A stretch of DNA of 64,000 nucleotides from an uncultured Collinsella sp. (GTDB lineage Bacteria; Actinomycetota; Coriobacteriia; Coriobacteriales; Coriobacteriaceae): assembly GCA_902479135.1 (NCBI GenBank), contig CABSNU010000009.1, forward strand, positions 1 through 64,000, in the 5' to 3' direction. This document shows, piece after piece, positions 27,658 to 36,996 of this stretch. The notes beneath the pieces were generated by a model that saw only the letters and a program-made list of their open reading frames with translations, ran no database searches and was not told the DNA's origin. The position numbers and the translations under genes are program-made. Numbering within the stretch: the stretch's first letter is position 1; every line of letters begins with the position of its first letter.

Positions 27658-28728
27658 TCAGCGCCCATACCACTGACGCTTCCATTCCTCAGCCAAATCC
27701 GCCTGTTGCGGAATACCCGCCAGCCTCATCTTCTCGACCAGCTTCACCGGATTCTTAAGCTCGTTAAACGTAAACCGAAGCACCTTATGCCCGAGCATTG
27801 TCAGATGGGATTCCCGCTGACGCTCCGCCACAAACGGATCGATCGGCTCCCGGCCCTCGCCGGTCTGCAGCGTATACTTTCCCTTTCCGTCGAGCTCGCC
27901 GATGATGCACGTCCCGTTCCCGAGCCTCCAGAAATAATCGACCCGAAACACGTTGCTCGGATTAAGCGGGTCGCGAAACTCCACCTGCAACTCCGGAACC
28001 GGAAAGCCATATGCAATAAAGAACGCCCGGAAACGAGATTCGCCGCCGTTTTCGGACAGCCTGTCCGCATGCGATGCAATCACCTGCGCCCTGCGATACC
28101 CACGCCGACCTTCGCAATCGGCGCGAAGCCGCTCACACAGTTCATCGCGCGACGAACCCTTCGCCCGCAAGGCAGAATCGGCAATTGCCAACCCATACGA
28201 AAACGGCGCGCGCAGCAGGCAATCCTCCACCGTGCGCCAAAACGGCGTCACCCGCACACCGTCGACGCGCTCAAGTGCGCCCGCCGTCTGCGGACGCAGC
28301 AACCTGCACCCACTGCTCAACGCCGCAGAGCAGCCCGTCTTAACAAGAAAACGCGGGCCGAGCAAATCATTGGGCACCTCCAGCCCCCACAGAAGTGCCG
28401 CGTCGTATCCCCAAAACGCCCAATCGGGATGAAACTTCGCAAGCCCCTTGATGGTCCGCAGCGCCCGCTCCGACGGCGTCAACAAATCCCAATCATGTTG
28501 GAAGCAGAACAGGTACGGCTCGGGCTCCGCGATATCATCGGTCCCCACATGGCGCCGCAGCCACATGAGCTCGGCATTGTCGTGAGTTGCAAGCAGCGTA
28601 CCTTGCTCCCCTGCCTCCGTGAGCCGCGCGAGCATCCTATTCCGCGCCAACGTGTTGCGAGTCGCATGTTTATGCTTGCAGACGGTACCGGACACCTTCA
28701 TCACCACCACATCAGACAAACGAACCAT
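27658..28728 (-). CDS. Uncharacterised protein with C-terminal PD-(D/E)XK/VSR-like domain
   Basis: This roughly 356-residue protein ends in a region typical of DUF559/VSR-like nuclease folds: VDYFW, then IIGELDGKGKY, then a helix with ERQRESHLTMLGHKVLRFTF. The N-terminal two thirds resemble proteins often labelled AbiEi-like antitoxin or transcriptional regulator in Actinobacteria, but I see no certain DNA-binding motif. No partner toxin is adjacent. The start is uncertain: upstream codons run into repeat array 4, so the ATG at 28728 was preferred, although it lacks a good ribosome site. It is one of few genes here ending in TGA. Confidence 0.6.
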   Translation of the reverse strand: MVRLSDVVVMKVSGTVCKHKHATRNTLARNRMLARLTEAGEQGTLLATHDNAELMWLRRHVGTDDIAEPEPYLFCFQHDWDLLTPSERALRTIKGLAKFHPDWAFWGYDAALLWGLEVPNDLLGPRFLVKTGCSAALSSGCRLLRPQTAGALERVDGVRVTPFWRTVEDCLLRAPFSYGLAIADSALRAKGSSRDELCERLRADCEGRRGYRRAQVIASHADRLSENGGESRFRAFFIAYGFPVPELQVEFRDPLNPSNVFRVDYFWRLGNGTCIIGELDGKGKYTLQTGEGREPIDPFVAERQRESHLTMLGHKVLRFTFNELKNPVKLVEKMRLAGIPQQADLAEEWKRQWYGR

Positions 28729-28753
28729 TGTCTCTGTTGCCCGCCGCGCCAAA

Positions 28754-29133
28754 CATCTCAATCTGTAACAGGAAGACGGCATTTGAGCTTCCAGATGTTA
28801 CAGAACGAGATCTTTCTGCAGCGGTCGAACCCTTTGTCTCGATCTGTAACAGGTGGACCGGTTTTTAGCAGCTAGATGTTACAGATTGAGATAATTCATC
28901 GGTGGCCAACCTTCAGTCTCGATCTGTAACAGTTACGGACCAGAATTACCTCCAGTTGTTACAGATCGAGACATTCGGACAGCCCGCGCCAGTTCATCTC
29001 AATCTGTAACAGGTAGACGGCATTTGAGCTTCCAGATGTTACAGAACGAGATCTTTCTGCAGCGGTCGAACCCTTTGTCTCAATCTGTAACAGGTAGACC
29101 GCGTTTTGACAGCCAGTTGTTACAGATCAAGAC
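28754..29133. repeat. Palindrome array 4 (5 units)
   Basis: Units lie at 28754-28812, 28835-28892, 28915-28973, 28995-29053 and 29076-29133; successive starts are 81, 80, 80 and 81 bases apart. Units 1 and 4, with their downstream spacers, are almost identical over about 80 bases, so a block has been copied within the array. The array fills the gap between two minus-strand genes and the upstream edge of the PD-(D/E)XK-like gene. Confidence 0.95.
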
Positions 29134-29154
29134 AAGCTGGCATCGGCCCCGCCC

Positions 29155-29862
29155 CTACTCCCATTCCTGCTCGTAGATATTGAGCGACTTCACGTACCGC
29201 CCTTGGGCGCCCATGATGTCGCGGACGAGCCGCAGGAAGAAACTGATGCACGAGGTGTCAAAACCGTCCTGCAGGTCCTCCGGATGCACCGCGCCCGGTC
29301 CGTCGACCGCCGTGTCGCTCAGGCGCGCGATGTCATACAGGTAGAGCTGTCCCGCCGTCAGCCAGATATTGTCCACGCACGCGAGTCGCACCGCGATCGC
29401 GCCATCGTTCCAGTGCTCCTTTTGCACGATATGTGGGTCGTAGACGTCAAAGCGACGGTCGGTGCGCGTGTCCTTCAGCACGACCATGCCAGTCGCGGGA
29501 TCCTTGTCCAAAATGCCAAAGCGCGAGAAATACTGCGTGTCACGCACCTGCTTAAGTCGCTCGAGCGAAGCGGGCGAAATTGACGCTGGCGGCTCGTCAA
29601 CATACAGTTCGAGCAGCGTCGCGCCACGGCGATAGGGGCGCTCGAAGAGCAGCCAATCGGTAAACGCCATGTTATAGGCCATGATTTCGTTTTGCGAAGG
29701 CTCGGTGCAATAGCTGAGCCACGGATCGACAATGATCTCGAACTGCTCGCGCGCCGGCTCCAGGAATTGAAACTTCCGCAGCATCCAAAAATGGGCCATG
29801 TCGGCAATATCGTTACCGACGGCTTCTGCCAGATGCGCTCGGTCTAAAACGTGGTCAGTCAT
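29155..29862 (-). CDS. Hypothetical protein, 235 aa
   Basis: I do not recognise this family. The 235-residue product is soluble, acidic and rich in aromatic residues (AHFWMLRKFQFLEPA, IIVDPWLSYCTEPS, WLLFERPYRR). It shows no signal peptide, membrane segment or known catalytic motif. It has a strong GAGGAGG ribosome site, the beginning of which is the 3' arm of an upstream hairpin (29872-29897). The gene is flanked by palindrome array 4 downstream and about 400 gene-free bases upstream. Confidence 0.75.
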   Translation of the reverse strand: MTDHVLDRAHLAEAVGNDIADMAHFWMLRKFQFLEPAREQFEIIVDPWLSYCTEPSQNEIMAYNMAFTDWLLFERPYRRGATLLELYVDEPPASISPASLERLKQVRDTQYFSRFGILDKDPATGMVVLKDTRTDRRFDVYDPHIVQKEHWNDGAIAVRLACVDNIWLTAGQLYLYDIARLSDTAVDGPGAVHPEDLQDGFDTSCISFFLRLVRDIMGAQGRYVKSLNIYEQEWE

Positions 29863-29871
29863 GGCATCCTC

Positions 29872-29897
29872 CTCAAATCGATGGGCCTCGATTTGAG
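29872..29897 (-). promoter_or_regulatory. Hairpin touching the ribosome-binding site of the 235-aa gene
   Basis: CTCAAATCGA pairs perfectly with TCGATTTGAG around GGCCCA. On the minus-strand RNA its 3' arm ends in GAG, the first bases of the GAGGAGG ribosome site ten bases before the start. It could therefore tune translation or mark a regulator site. Function is inferred only. Confidence 0.4.
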
Positions 29898-30269
29898 CTT
29901 ACGGGGAGGGCAGACGACCGTGGCCAGCACGGGCAAAATGGGCCTCCGGCTGCAAACCAAATGCTGACCAAACACTTGACGGAACACTTGACCGAATGAG
30001 CGCACTACAAAGAAACCGCAGGTAGACATAGACAGCAAACCTGCCATTTTGAGCCAAGTACCCGTTACCACCACAGAAACAGCAGAGCACCACAGCCCAA
30101 GAAGTCGACGAATGAACACCCACACGTCGACAAACGAACAGGCACCCCGCAAAGAGTGTCCCAGACTGCCGGCAAAAAAGGAACGTCCCCAGCTGCCGGC
30201 ACTTGGGAACGTTCCTTTTGGGCCAGCCGTTGGGGACAGCCTTTGTCGATTCAGTTGTGGACAGTCGCC
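29898..30269. other. Gene-free stretch with inverted repeat
   Basis: This 370-base gap before the glutamate synthase operon holds no convincing gene. It contains a 12-base tandem (two copies of AACACTTGAC, near 29970-29995) and, at 30176-30219, a 16-base inverted repeat (AAAAGGAACGTCCCCA with TGGGAACGTTCCTTTT, one mismatch). A similar GGGACGTTCC/GCCGGCA half-element occurs at 14227-14250. On the minus strand the inverted repeat could end the gltD transcript. Confidence 0.5.
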
Positions 30270-31751
30270 TTACAGCTCAAGCGCCTCGGCGACTTCGGCG
30301 GCGCAGGCCAGGGCATCGGCCATGGCGTTCACCACGAGCGAGCTGCCGTTGCGGGCGTCGCCGGCCACATACACCGGCGTGGCATCGGCGGCGACACCGT
30401 CCGTGCGAGCCGCGAGGTGCGAACCCTCGACAGCCATCACGGGCAGCGGACGGCCAGCGGTGGCGACAGGCACGCGAACAGCGTCGAACACGCCATGCTC
30501 GGGACCGGTAAAGCCGCAGGCGATGAGCACCAGCTGCGCCGGCACCTCGTGCTCGGAGCCTACAATGCGCTCTGGCTTTCCTGCCGACCAGTCCAGATCG
30601 ACCACGCGCAGACCCGCGGCCGCACCCTTCTTGTCCAACAGCACCTCGACCGTATCCACGCCCCAGGCACGCATCTCGCCGCCCATCCCGGCGATAGCCT
30701 CCTGCTGGCCGTAGTCGGTCTTCTTCACGTTGGGCCACTGTGGCCAAGGGTTACTCGCTGTGCGCTTATCGGGCGCCGCCGGCAAGAACTCAAACTGGCG
30801 CACGCTGCGCGCACCTTGGCGCACCGCGGTACCCACGCAGTCGTTGCCGGTATCACCGCCGCCAATGACCACGACATCCAGACCACGCGCGTCAATGGCA
30901 GGCTCGCCGCCGTCGAGCACCGAGACGGTCGAGGCCGTCAGATAGTCCACGGCGTACACCACGCCCGGAGCGTCAATGTTCGCAGCCGAAAGGCCACGCG
31001 GAGCACGGGCGCCGGCAGCCACCACGACGGCGTCAAAGCCGTCGAGCTTGGCGGCAACCTTGGGATCGCTTACGTCGGCGTTCAGCTCAAACACAATGCC
31101 CAGCTCACGCATGAGTGCCACGCGACGCTCGACCACGGACTTCTCGAGCTTCATGTTGGGGATGCCATACATGAGCAGGCCACCCGGACGATCGTCGCGC
31201 TCAAACACCGTCACGCGGGCACCACGACGGGCGAGCTCCCACGCGGCCACCAGGCCAGCAGGGCCGGAGCCCACCACGGCAACCGTGGGCGCGCCCTCCC
31301 CCGCCGGCTCAAAGCGGCGCGGACCGCCGTTGGCCCACTCGTGGTCGCTGATCGCACGCTCGTTGTCGTGAATCGTCGTGGGCTGGCCGTCGACCGAACC
31401 CAAGTTGCACGCGGCCTCGCACAGCGCCGGGCACACGCGGCTCGTGAACTCGGGCATGGGCGAGGTGAGCGACAGGCGCTCGGCCGCCTCGTCCCAGCGG
31501 CCGCGATACACCAGCTCATTCCACTCGGGAATCAGATTGTGCAGCGGACAGCCGCTCGGACGCGCCTTGCCAAAGCTCGCGCCCATCTGGCAAAATGCCA
31601 CGCCGCACATCATGCAGCGGCTCGCCTGGGCACGGCGCGCGTCGTCGTCGAGCTCCACGTACAGCGGATCGAAATCGCGGCTGCGCTCCTCCACGGGGCG
31701 AAGCTCGTGGGTCACGCGATCGATATCAAGAAAAGCACCTGGCTTACCCAT
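30270..31751 (-). CDS. gltD: Glutamate synthase small subunit
   Basis: The 493-residue product is the NADPH-oxidising beta subunit of glutamate synthase. It has an N-terminal iron-sulfur cysteine region (CMMCGVAFCQMG, then SGCPLHNLIPEW, CPALCEAACN), an FAD-binding GSGPAGL near residue 160, and an NADPH-binding GGGDTGNDCVG near 300. It passes electrons to the large subunit to make glutamate from glutamine and 2-oxoglutarate. It follows gltB by five bases, forming a two-gene operon. Confidence 0.95.
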   Translation of the reverse strand: MGKPGAFLDIDRVTHELRPVEERSRDFDPLYVELDDDARRAQASRCMMCGVAFCQMGASFGKARPSGCPLHNLIPEWNELVYRGRWDEAAERLSLTSPMPEFTSRVCPALCEAACNLGSVDGQPTTIHDNERAISDHEWANGGPRRFEPAGEGAPTVAVVGSGPAGLVAAWELARRGARVTVFERDDRPGGLLMYGIPNMKLEKSVVERRVALMRELGIVFELNADVSDPKVAAKLDGFDAVVVAAGARAPRGLSAANIDAPGVVYAVDYLTASTVSVLDGGEPAIDARGLDVVVIGGGDTGNDCVGTAVRQGARSVRQFEFLPAAPDKRTASNPWPQWPNVKKTDYGQQEAIAGMGGEMRAWGVDTVEVLLDKKGAAAGLRVVDLDWSAGKPERIVGSEHEVPAQLVLIACGFTGPEHGVFDAVRVPVATAGRPLPVMAVEGSHLAARTDGVAADATPVYVAGDARNGSSLVVNAMADALACAAEVAEALEL

Positions 31752-31756
31752 GGCAC

Positions 31757-34700
31757 TTACGCCTCCTTCTTGGTCGAAGCAACAGAGCCGGTAGCGACCA
31801 CGGGCGCAGCGCCCGCAGCACCGCCCGCGACATCGAAGCGAGCGACATCCGCGGCACTCGCGCGACCGGTCACAATGTCAAACGCCAGCTCCTCTGCCTG
31901 CGTGTGCGTCTTGCCGGCAGCCTCGCCCGCAGCGACAATCGCCAGCACGCGCTCGTACTCGGTCGGAATGACCTTCACAAAGTGCTTGCTCATCGAGTCG
32001 AAGCTGTAGAGCAGCTTAATGCCGCGCGGGCTCTGCGTCGCGTCCACGTGCTCCTGGATAAGCTTGCGGATCTGCGCCAGCTCGTCGGCCGTCGGGGCCT
32101 TGAGCTCAACGCTCTCGTGGTTCACGCGGGCATCGAGCGTGCCGTACTGGTCATAGACATAGGCCACACCGCCCGTCATGCCGGCGGCGAAGTTCTGCCC
32201 GACCTCGCCCAAAATGAGCGCCAGACCACCCGTCATGTACTCGCAGCCATGGTTGCCGCAGCCCTCGACCACCACGGTGGCGCCGGAGTTGCGCACGCCA
32301 AAGCGCTGGCCGGCCAGACCGTTAATGAAGCCACGGCCGCTCGTGGCGCCAAAGAACGCAACGTTGCCCACGATGATGTTCTCGTCGAACTTGTAGGTCG
32401 CATGCGGGTTGGGGCGCACGGAGACCTCGCCGCCCGAAAGGCCCTTGCCAAAGTAGTCGTTGGCGTCGCCGCACACGTTGAGCGTCACGCCGCGCGGCAG
32501 GAAGGCGCCAAAGCTCTGACCAGCCGAACCATCGCAATCGATGGTAATGGAGCCGGCGGGCAAACCCTCGGGATGCGCCTTGGTCACCGCGTTGCCCAGG
32601 ATGGTGCCCACGCAACGGTTGACGTTGGCGATATCGGCGCGGAAGCGAATCGGACGCAGGTGCGCACGGGCATCGGCCGTATAGGGCACGAACAACGTGG
32701 AGTCGAGCGTCTTGTCGAGCTCGCTGTCCGCGGCCATCTGCGGCAGGAAGTGACGACCGTCGGCACCCGGGATATGGGCACCAAACTCGCAGGTCGCGCT
32801 CGCCAGCACGGGCGACAGGTCGAGCAGGTTGGCCTTGCGGTTGCCCGGGACCTCGATCTGGCGCAAGCACTCGGGATGGCCGACCATCTCGTCGACGGTG
32901 CGGAAGCCCAGGCTCGCCATGACCTCGCGCAGCTGCTCGGCAACAAAGAGCATAAAGTGCTCGACGTGCTCGGGCTTGCCGCGGAAGCCGCGACGCAGGC
33001 GACAGTTTTGCGTAGCGATGCCGGCCGGGCAGGTATCCTGCTGGCAGTCGCGCTGCATGAGGCAGCCCATGGAGATGAGCGGCATGGTCGCAAAGCCAAA
33101 CTCCTCGGCGCCCAACAGGCAGGCGACGGCAACATCGGTGCCGTCCATGAGCTTGCCGTCGGCCTCGAGCACCACGCGGGAGCGCAGGCCGTTTTGCAGC
33201 AACGTCTGCTGGGCCTCGGCAAGGCCAAGCTCCAGCGGCAGACCGGCGTGCCAGATCGAATCGCGCGCCGCGGCACCGGAGCCGCCGTTGTGGCCGCTGA
33301 TCAAGATCTTGTCGGCGGCACCCTTGGCCACACCGGTGGCGATGGTGCCGACACCGGCCTCGCTGACCAGCTTGACCGACACGCGAGCGCCGGGGTTGGC
33401 GTTCTTAAGGTCAAAGATCAGCTCTGCCAGGTCCTCGATGGAGTAGATGTCGTGGTGCGGCGGAGGCGAGATCAGGCCGATGCCGGGCGTGGACTGACGA
33501 ACCTCGGCAATCCAGGGGTAGACCTTCTTGCCGGGCAGGTGGCCGCCCTCGCCGGGCTTGGCGCCCTGGGCCATCTTAATCTGAATCTCGAAGGCGCTGC
33601 ACAGGTAGCGGCTCGTCACGCCAAAGCGCGCGCTTGCCACCTGCTTGATGGCGGAGTTCTTGGAGTCACCGTTAGCCAGCGGGGTCTCGCGACGCGGGTC
33701 CTCGCCGCCCTCGCCCGAGTTGGAACGGCCGTGCAGGCGGTTCATGGCGATGGCCATGCACTCGTGTGCTTCCTTGCTGATGGAGCCGTACGACATGGCG
33801 CCGGTGTTAAAGCGGCGGACGATGTTGAGCGCGGGCTCCACCTCGTCGAGTGCCACCGGGGTGCGACCGTTGGCATTAAAGTCCAGCAGGTCACGCAGGC
33901 GCACGGCACGGCCGGTGCGGTGCAGGCGGGCGCTGTACTCCTTAAAGGTGTCGTAGCTGTCCTCGCGGCAGGCGGTCTGCAGCAGGTAGACGGTCTGCGG
34001 GTCGATAAGGTGATCCTCGCCGCCGAGCGGGCGCCACTTGGTCAGACCCAGTGTGGGCAGCTGATCGGAAGCCGGGCTCTTAAGGATAGCGAGCGCGGCG
34101 TCGTAGCGCTCGTTTTGCTCGCGCTCAACGTCCTCGACACCCATACCGCCCACACGGCTCACCGTGCCGGCAAAGTACGCGTTGACGAACTCCGGCGTAA
34201 AGCCCACGGCCTCGAAGATCTGCGCCGAATGGTAGCTCTGCACCGTGGAGATGCCCATCTTGGACATGATGGAAACGATGCCGGCGGTCGCAGCCTTGTT
34301 GTAGTTGGCGATGCCCTGCTCGGCCGTCACATCCAGGTCGCCGCGTGCCGCCAAATCGCGGATGCACGCATGCGCGTTATACGGATAGATGCCGCTCGCG
34401 GAGTAGCCCACCAGCGCCGCAAAGTCGTGCGGAGACACGGCATCGCCGCACTCCACCACGATATCGGCAAAGGTACGCACGCCGGCGCGAATCAGGTGGT
34501 TGTGCACGCAGCCCACGGCGAGCAGCGACGGCACAGGGACCTCGCCCGCCGCAGCACGGTCGCTCAGCACCACGATGTTCACGCCATCGCGAACCGCGGC
34601 CTCGACGTCTTCGGCAAGCTGCTTGAGTGCAGCCTGCAGCGCGCCCTCACCCGCGTCGCGGCGGTACACGGCACGGAAACGGCGGGTCTTAAAGCCCACG

Positions 34701-36457
34701 CGGTCGATGGCGCAGATACGCTCGAACTCCTCCTCGCTCAGCAGTGGGCGCTCCAAGCGCACCAGCTGACAGGCCGTACGGGAGTCCTCGAGCAGGTTGC
34801 CGTGGTTACCCAGGTAGAGCGTGGTCGAGGTGACCATATGCTCGCGCAGGGCGTCGATCGGCGGGTTCGTGACTTGAGCGAACAGCTGATAGAAATAGTC
34901 GTAGAACGAGCGCGTCTTCTTGGACAGGCAGGCCAGCGGCGCATCGATGCCCATCGAAGCGAGCGGTGCCTTGCCCTGCTGGGCCATGGGACGCACGACC
35001 TCGTCGACGTCATCCCAGTGGTAGCCAAGCTTGGCCATACGCACGGCGGCGGGCACCTCGGCGTCCTCGGCGGGCGTTGCCGCAACGGGCTCATCGAGCG
35101 CGTCAACGGTCAACGTCTCCTCGGCAATCCAATCACGGTAGGGCTTTTCCTTGGCGTAACGGGCGCGCAGCTCATCGTTGTAGATGACGCGACCGCGGGC
35201 AAAGTCGACCTCGAGCATCTGGCCTGGTCCCAGGCAGCCGCTCGTCAGGATGTTCTCGGGGCTCACCTCGATGGTGCCCACCTCGCTTGCCAGCATAAAG
35301 CGACCGTCGCGCGTCACATAGTAGCGGGCGGGGCGCAGGCCGTTACGGTCGAGGGCGGCACCCAGCGTGCGACCGTCGGTAAAGGCGATGGCCGCCGGGC
35401 CATCCCACGGCTCCATGAGCATGGACTGGTAAGCGTCGTAGGCGCGGCGCTCCTCACTCAGGCTGTCGTTGTGGTCCCACGGCTCAGGCAGCAACATGGA
35501 CGCGGCACGCGTAAGCGGGCGACCGTTCATGACCAAAAACTCAAGCACATTGTCCAGAATCGCGGAATCGGAGCCCTCGCGGTTGATGATGGGCATCACG
35601 CGCTCAAGATCGTGCTGCAGCACGGGGCTGTACAGGTTGGGTTCGCGGGCGCGAATCCAGTTGACGTTGCCCTTGAGAGTGTTGATCTCGCCGTTGTGGA
35701 TGATAAAGCGGTTGGGATGTGCGCGCTCCCAGCTGGGCGTGGTGTTGGTGGAGTAGCGCGAGTGGACGAGCGCCACGGCCGTTTTGACGGCGGCGTCGTT
35801 GAGGTCGATGAAGAAACGGCGCATCTGCGTGGCCACAAGCATGCCCTTGTACACGATGGTGCGCGAGCTCATGGAGCACACATAGAAGATCTTGTCGCGC
35901 AGGGCGAACTCAGCGTCGGCCTTCTTTTCGATGGTGCGGCGGCACACGTACAGGCGGCGCTCGAATGCGTCGCCGGCCGGCGTGTCGTCGGGGCGGCCCA
36001 GAAAGGCCTGCAGGATGGTAGGCATGCAGGCGCGGGCCGTCTCGCCCAGGTCGTGCGGGTCGACGGGCACCTCGCGCCAAAAGAGCAGCGGCACGCCGGC
36101 CTCGGCGCAGCCCTCCTCAAACACGCGACGGGCATCCTCTACGCCCTTGTCGTCCTGCGGGAAGAACAGCATGGCCACGCCATAGTCGCCCTCTGCCGGC
36201 AGAATCTGGCCGCACTTTTGAGCCTCTTTGCGGAAAAAGTGATGCGGGACCTGAAACAGGATGCCGGCGCCGTCGCCGGTATTCTTCTCGAGTCCCGTAC
36301 CGCCGCGGTGCTCCAAGTTGACCAGAATGGACAGCGCATCGTCCAGAATCTGGTGATGGCGCTCGCCGTTGATATCGGCAAGCGCGCCGATGCCACATGC
36401 ATCGTGGTCGAATTCGGGGCGATAAAGGCCCTGCTGCTGAGCGGAATCTGCCTGCAT
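31757..36457 (-). CDS. gltB: Glutamate synthase large subunit
   Basis: The 1566-residue product begins with a class II amidotransferase domain whose nucleophile is Cys21 (DHDACGIG), implying removal of a 20-residue propeptide as in other GltB proteins. Next come the central domain, the FMN-binding synthase domain (with GEGGEDPRR, KPGEGGHLPGKKV and SGHNGGSGAA), a Cys-rich 3Fe-4S site (CLMQRDCQQDTCPAGIATQ) and the C-terminal GXGXG beta-helix domain (GEVSVRPNP...GGVAYVYD). Length and domain order are normal. The gene precedes gltD. The upstream region holds palindrome array 5 and the divergent gpmA gene. Confidence 0.97.
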   Translation of the reverse strand: MQADSAQQQGLYRPEFDHDACGIGALADINGERHHQILDDALSILVNLEHRGGTGLEKNTGDGAGILFQVPHHFFRKEAQKCGQILPAEGDYGVAMLFFPQDDKGVEDARRVFEEGCAEAGVPLLFWREVPVDPHDLGETARACMPTILQAFLGRPDDTPAGDAFERRLYVCRRTIEKKADAEFALRDKIFYVCSMSSRTIVYKGMLVATQMRRFFIDLNDAAVKTAVALVHSRYSTNTTPSWERAHPNRFIIHNGEINTLKGNVNWIRAREPNLYSPVLQHDLERVMPIINREGSDSAILDNVLEFLVMNGRPLTRAASMLLPEPWDHNDSLSEERRAYDAYQSMLMEPWDGPAAIAFTDGRTLGAALDRNGLRPARYYVTRDGRFMLASEVGTIEVSPENILTSGCLGPGQMLEVDFARGRVIYNDELRARYAKEKPYRDWIAEETLTVDALDEPVAATPAEDAEVPAAVRMAKLGYHWDDVDEVVRPMAQQGKAPLASMGIDAPLACLSKKTRSFYDYFYQLFAQVTNPPIDALREHMVTSTTLYLGNHGNLLEDSRTACQLVRLERPLLSEEEFERICAIDRVGFKTRRFRAVYRRDAGEGALQAALKQLAEDVEAAVRDGVNIVVLSDRAAAGEVPVPSLLAVGCVHNHLIRAGVRTFADIVVECGDAVSPHDFAALVGYSASGIYPYNAHACIRDLAARGDLDVTAEQGIANYNKAATAGIVSIMSKMGISTVQSYHSAQIFEAVGFTPEFVNAYFAGTVSRVGGMGVEDVEREQNERYDAALAILKSPASDQLPTLGLTKWRPLGGEDHLIDPQTVYLLQTACREDSYDTFKEYSARLHRTGRAVRLRDLLDFNANGRTPVALDEVEPALNIVRRFNTGAMSYGSISKEAHECMAIAMNRLHGRSNSGEGGEDPRRETPLANGDSKNSAIKQVASARFGVTSRYLCSAFEIQIKMAQGAKPGEGGHLPGKKVYPWIAEVRQSTPGIGLISPPPHHDIYSIEDLAELIFDLKNANPGARVSVKLVSEAGVGTIATGVAKGAADKILISGHNGGSGAAARDSIWHAGLPLELGLAEAQQTLLQNGLRSRVVLEADGKLMDGTDVAVACLLGAEEFGFATMPLISMGCLMQRDCQQDTCPAGIATQNCRLRRGFRGKPEHVEHFMLFVAEQLREVMASLGFRTVDEMVGHPECLRQIEVPGNRKANLLDLSPVLASATCEFGAHIPGADGRHFLPQMAADSELDKTLDSTLFVPYTADARAHLRPIRFRADIANVNRCVGTILGNAVTKAHPEGLPAGSITIDCDGSAGQSFGAFLPRGVTLNVCGDANDYFGKGLSGGEVSVRPNPHATYKFDENIIVGNVAFFGATSGRGFINGLAGQRFGVRNSGATVVVEGCGNHGCEYMTGGLALILGEVGQNFAAGMTGGVAYVYDQYGTLDARVNHESVELKAPTADELAQIRKLIQEHVDATQSPRGIKLLYSFDSMSKHFVKVIPTEYERVLAIVAAGEAAGKTHTQAEELAFDIVTGRASAADVARFDVAGGAAGAAPVVATGSVASTKKEA

Positions 36458-36639
36458 CGCGATCCTCCCCTAGATATTTAGACAGTCAGTTGAATAGGCA
36501 TACTAGGAGCATCGCCGGCCTGTTGTGTTTCCCACCCGTTTCGAAACAATCGCGTAACGCACGCCCTACGAGTGGACACCGCCGACCTCAAGGGCGACAA
36601 CATAGGCCCCAAGTTCGGCCTGTAAGCTCACCGCTTCAA

Positions 36640-36859
36640 ACATCTCAATCCGTAACAGTAAGACCCAATTTCGACGACTAACTGTTACAGATTGAGATGT
36701 TTTCGAGAGACGGTTCCGAATGTCTCAATCTGTAACATGAAGGGCCGGTTTTGGCGGTCAGCTGTTACAGATCGAGATTTTCCATAGGACCATTTCTTCC
36801 TGTCTTGATCTGTAACACCTAGACCCAATTTCCATCCCTAGTTAATACAGATCAAGACA
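36640..36859. repeat. Palindrome array 5 (3 units)
   Basis: Units lie at 36640-36700, 36721-36778 and 36801-36859, with starts 81 and 80 bases apart. They occupy the divergent gap between gltB and gpmA, ending about 45 bases before the gpmA promoter box. The third unit has diverged (TTAATACAGATCAAGACA). The bases from 36458 to 36639 show nothing else I can name. Confidence 0.92.
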
Positions 36860-36902
36860 TTTCGGCAATCCCCTTTCACCGTCCCATTCAAATACAACAA
36901 TT

Positions 36903-36930
36903 TTGTTAGTCATGGTTAACTTTTTAGCAT
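36903..36930 (+). promoter_or_regulatory. Candidate promoter of the gpmA gene
   Basis: TTGTTA (36903-36908) and TAGCAT (36925-36930) are separated by 16 bases, in an A+T-rich patch 67 bases before the gene. Confidence 0.4.
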
Positions 36931-36996
36931 AAAACGGGTATCCTTTGCGGCGTCAAGCAAACGGCACGCACACCGTGCCAGATCAAGGAGGCCCCT

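Noticed and set aside
28729..28782. Upstream start for the PD-(D/E)XK-like protein
   Set aside because: The extra codons come from the palindrome at 28754-28812 and have no ribosome site.
27431..29133. CRISPR array
   Set aside because: Spacing is regular, but the repeats are long palindromes with loops that vary, the intervening spacers are related to each other instead of unique, and no cas genes are present.
31595..36481. A 1628-codon open frame on the plus strand
   Set aside because: It is the mirror of gltB, whose product matches a known enzyme end to end; the plus-strand product has low-complexity His/Arg/Ala content and no family resemblance.
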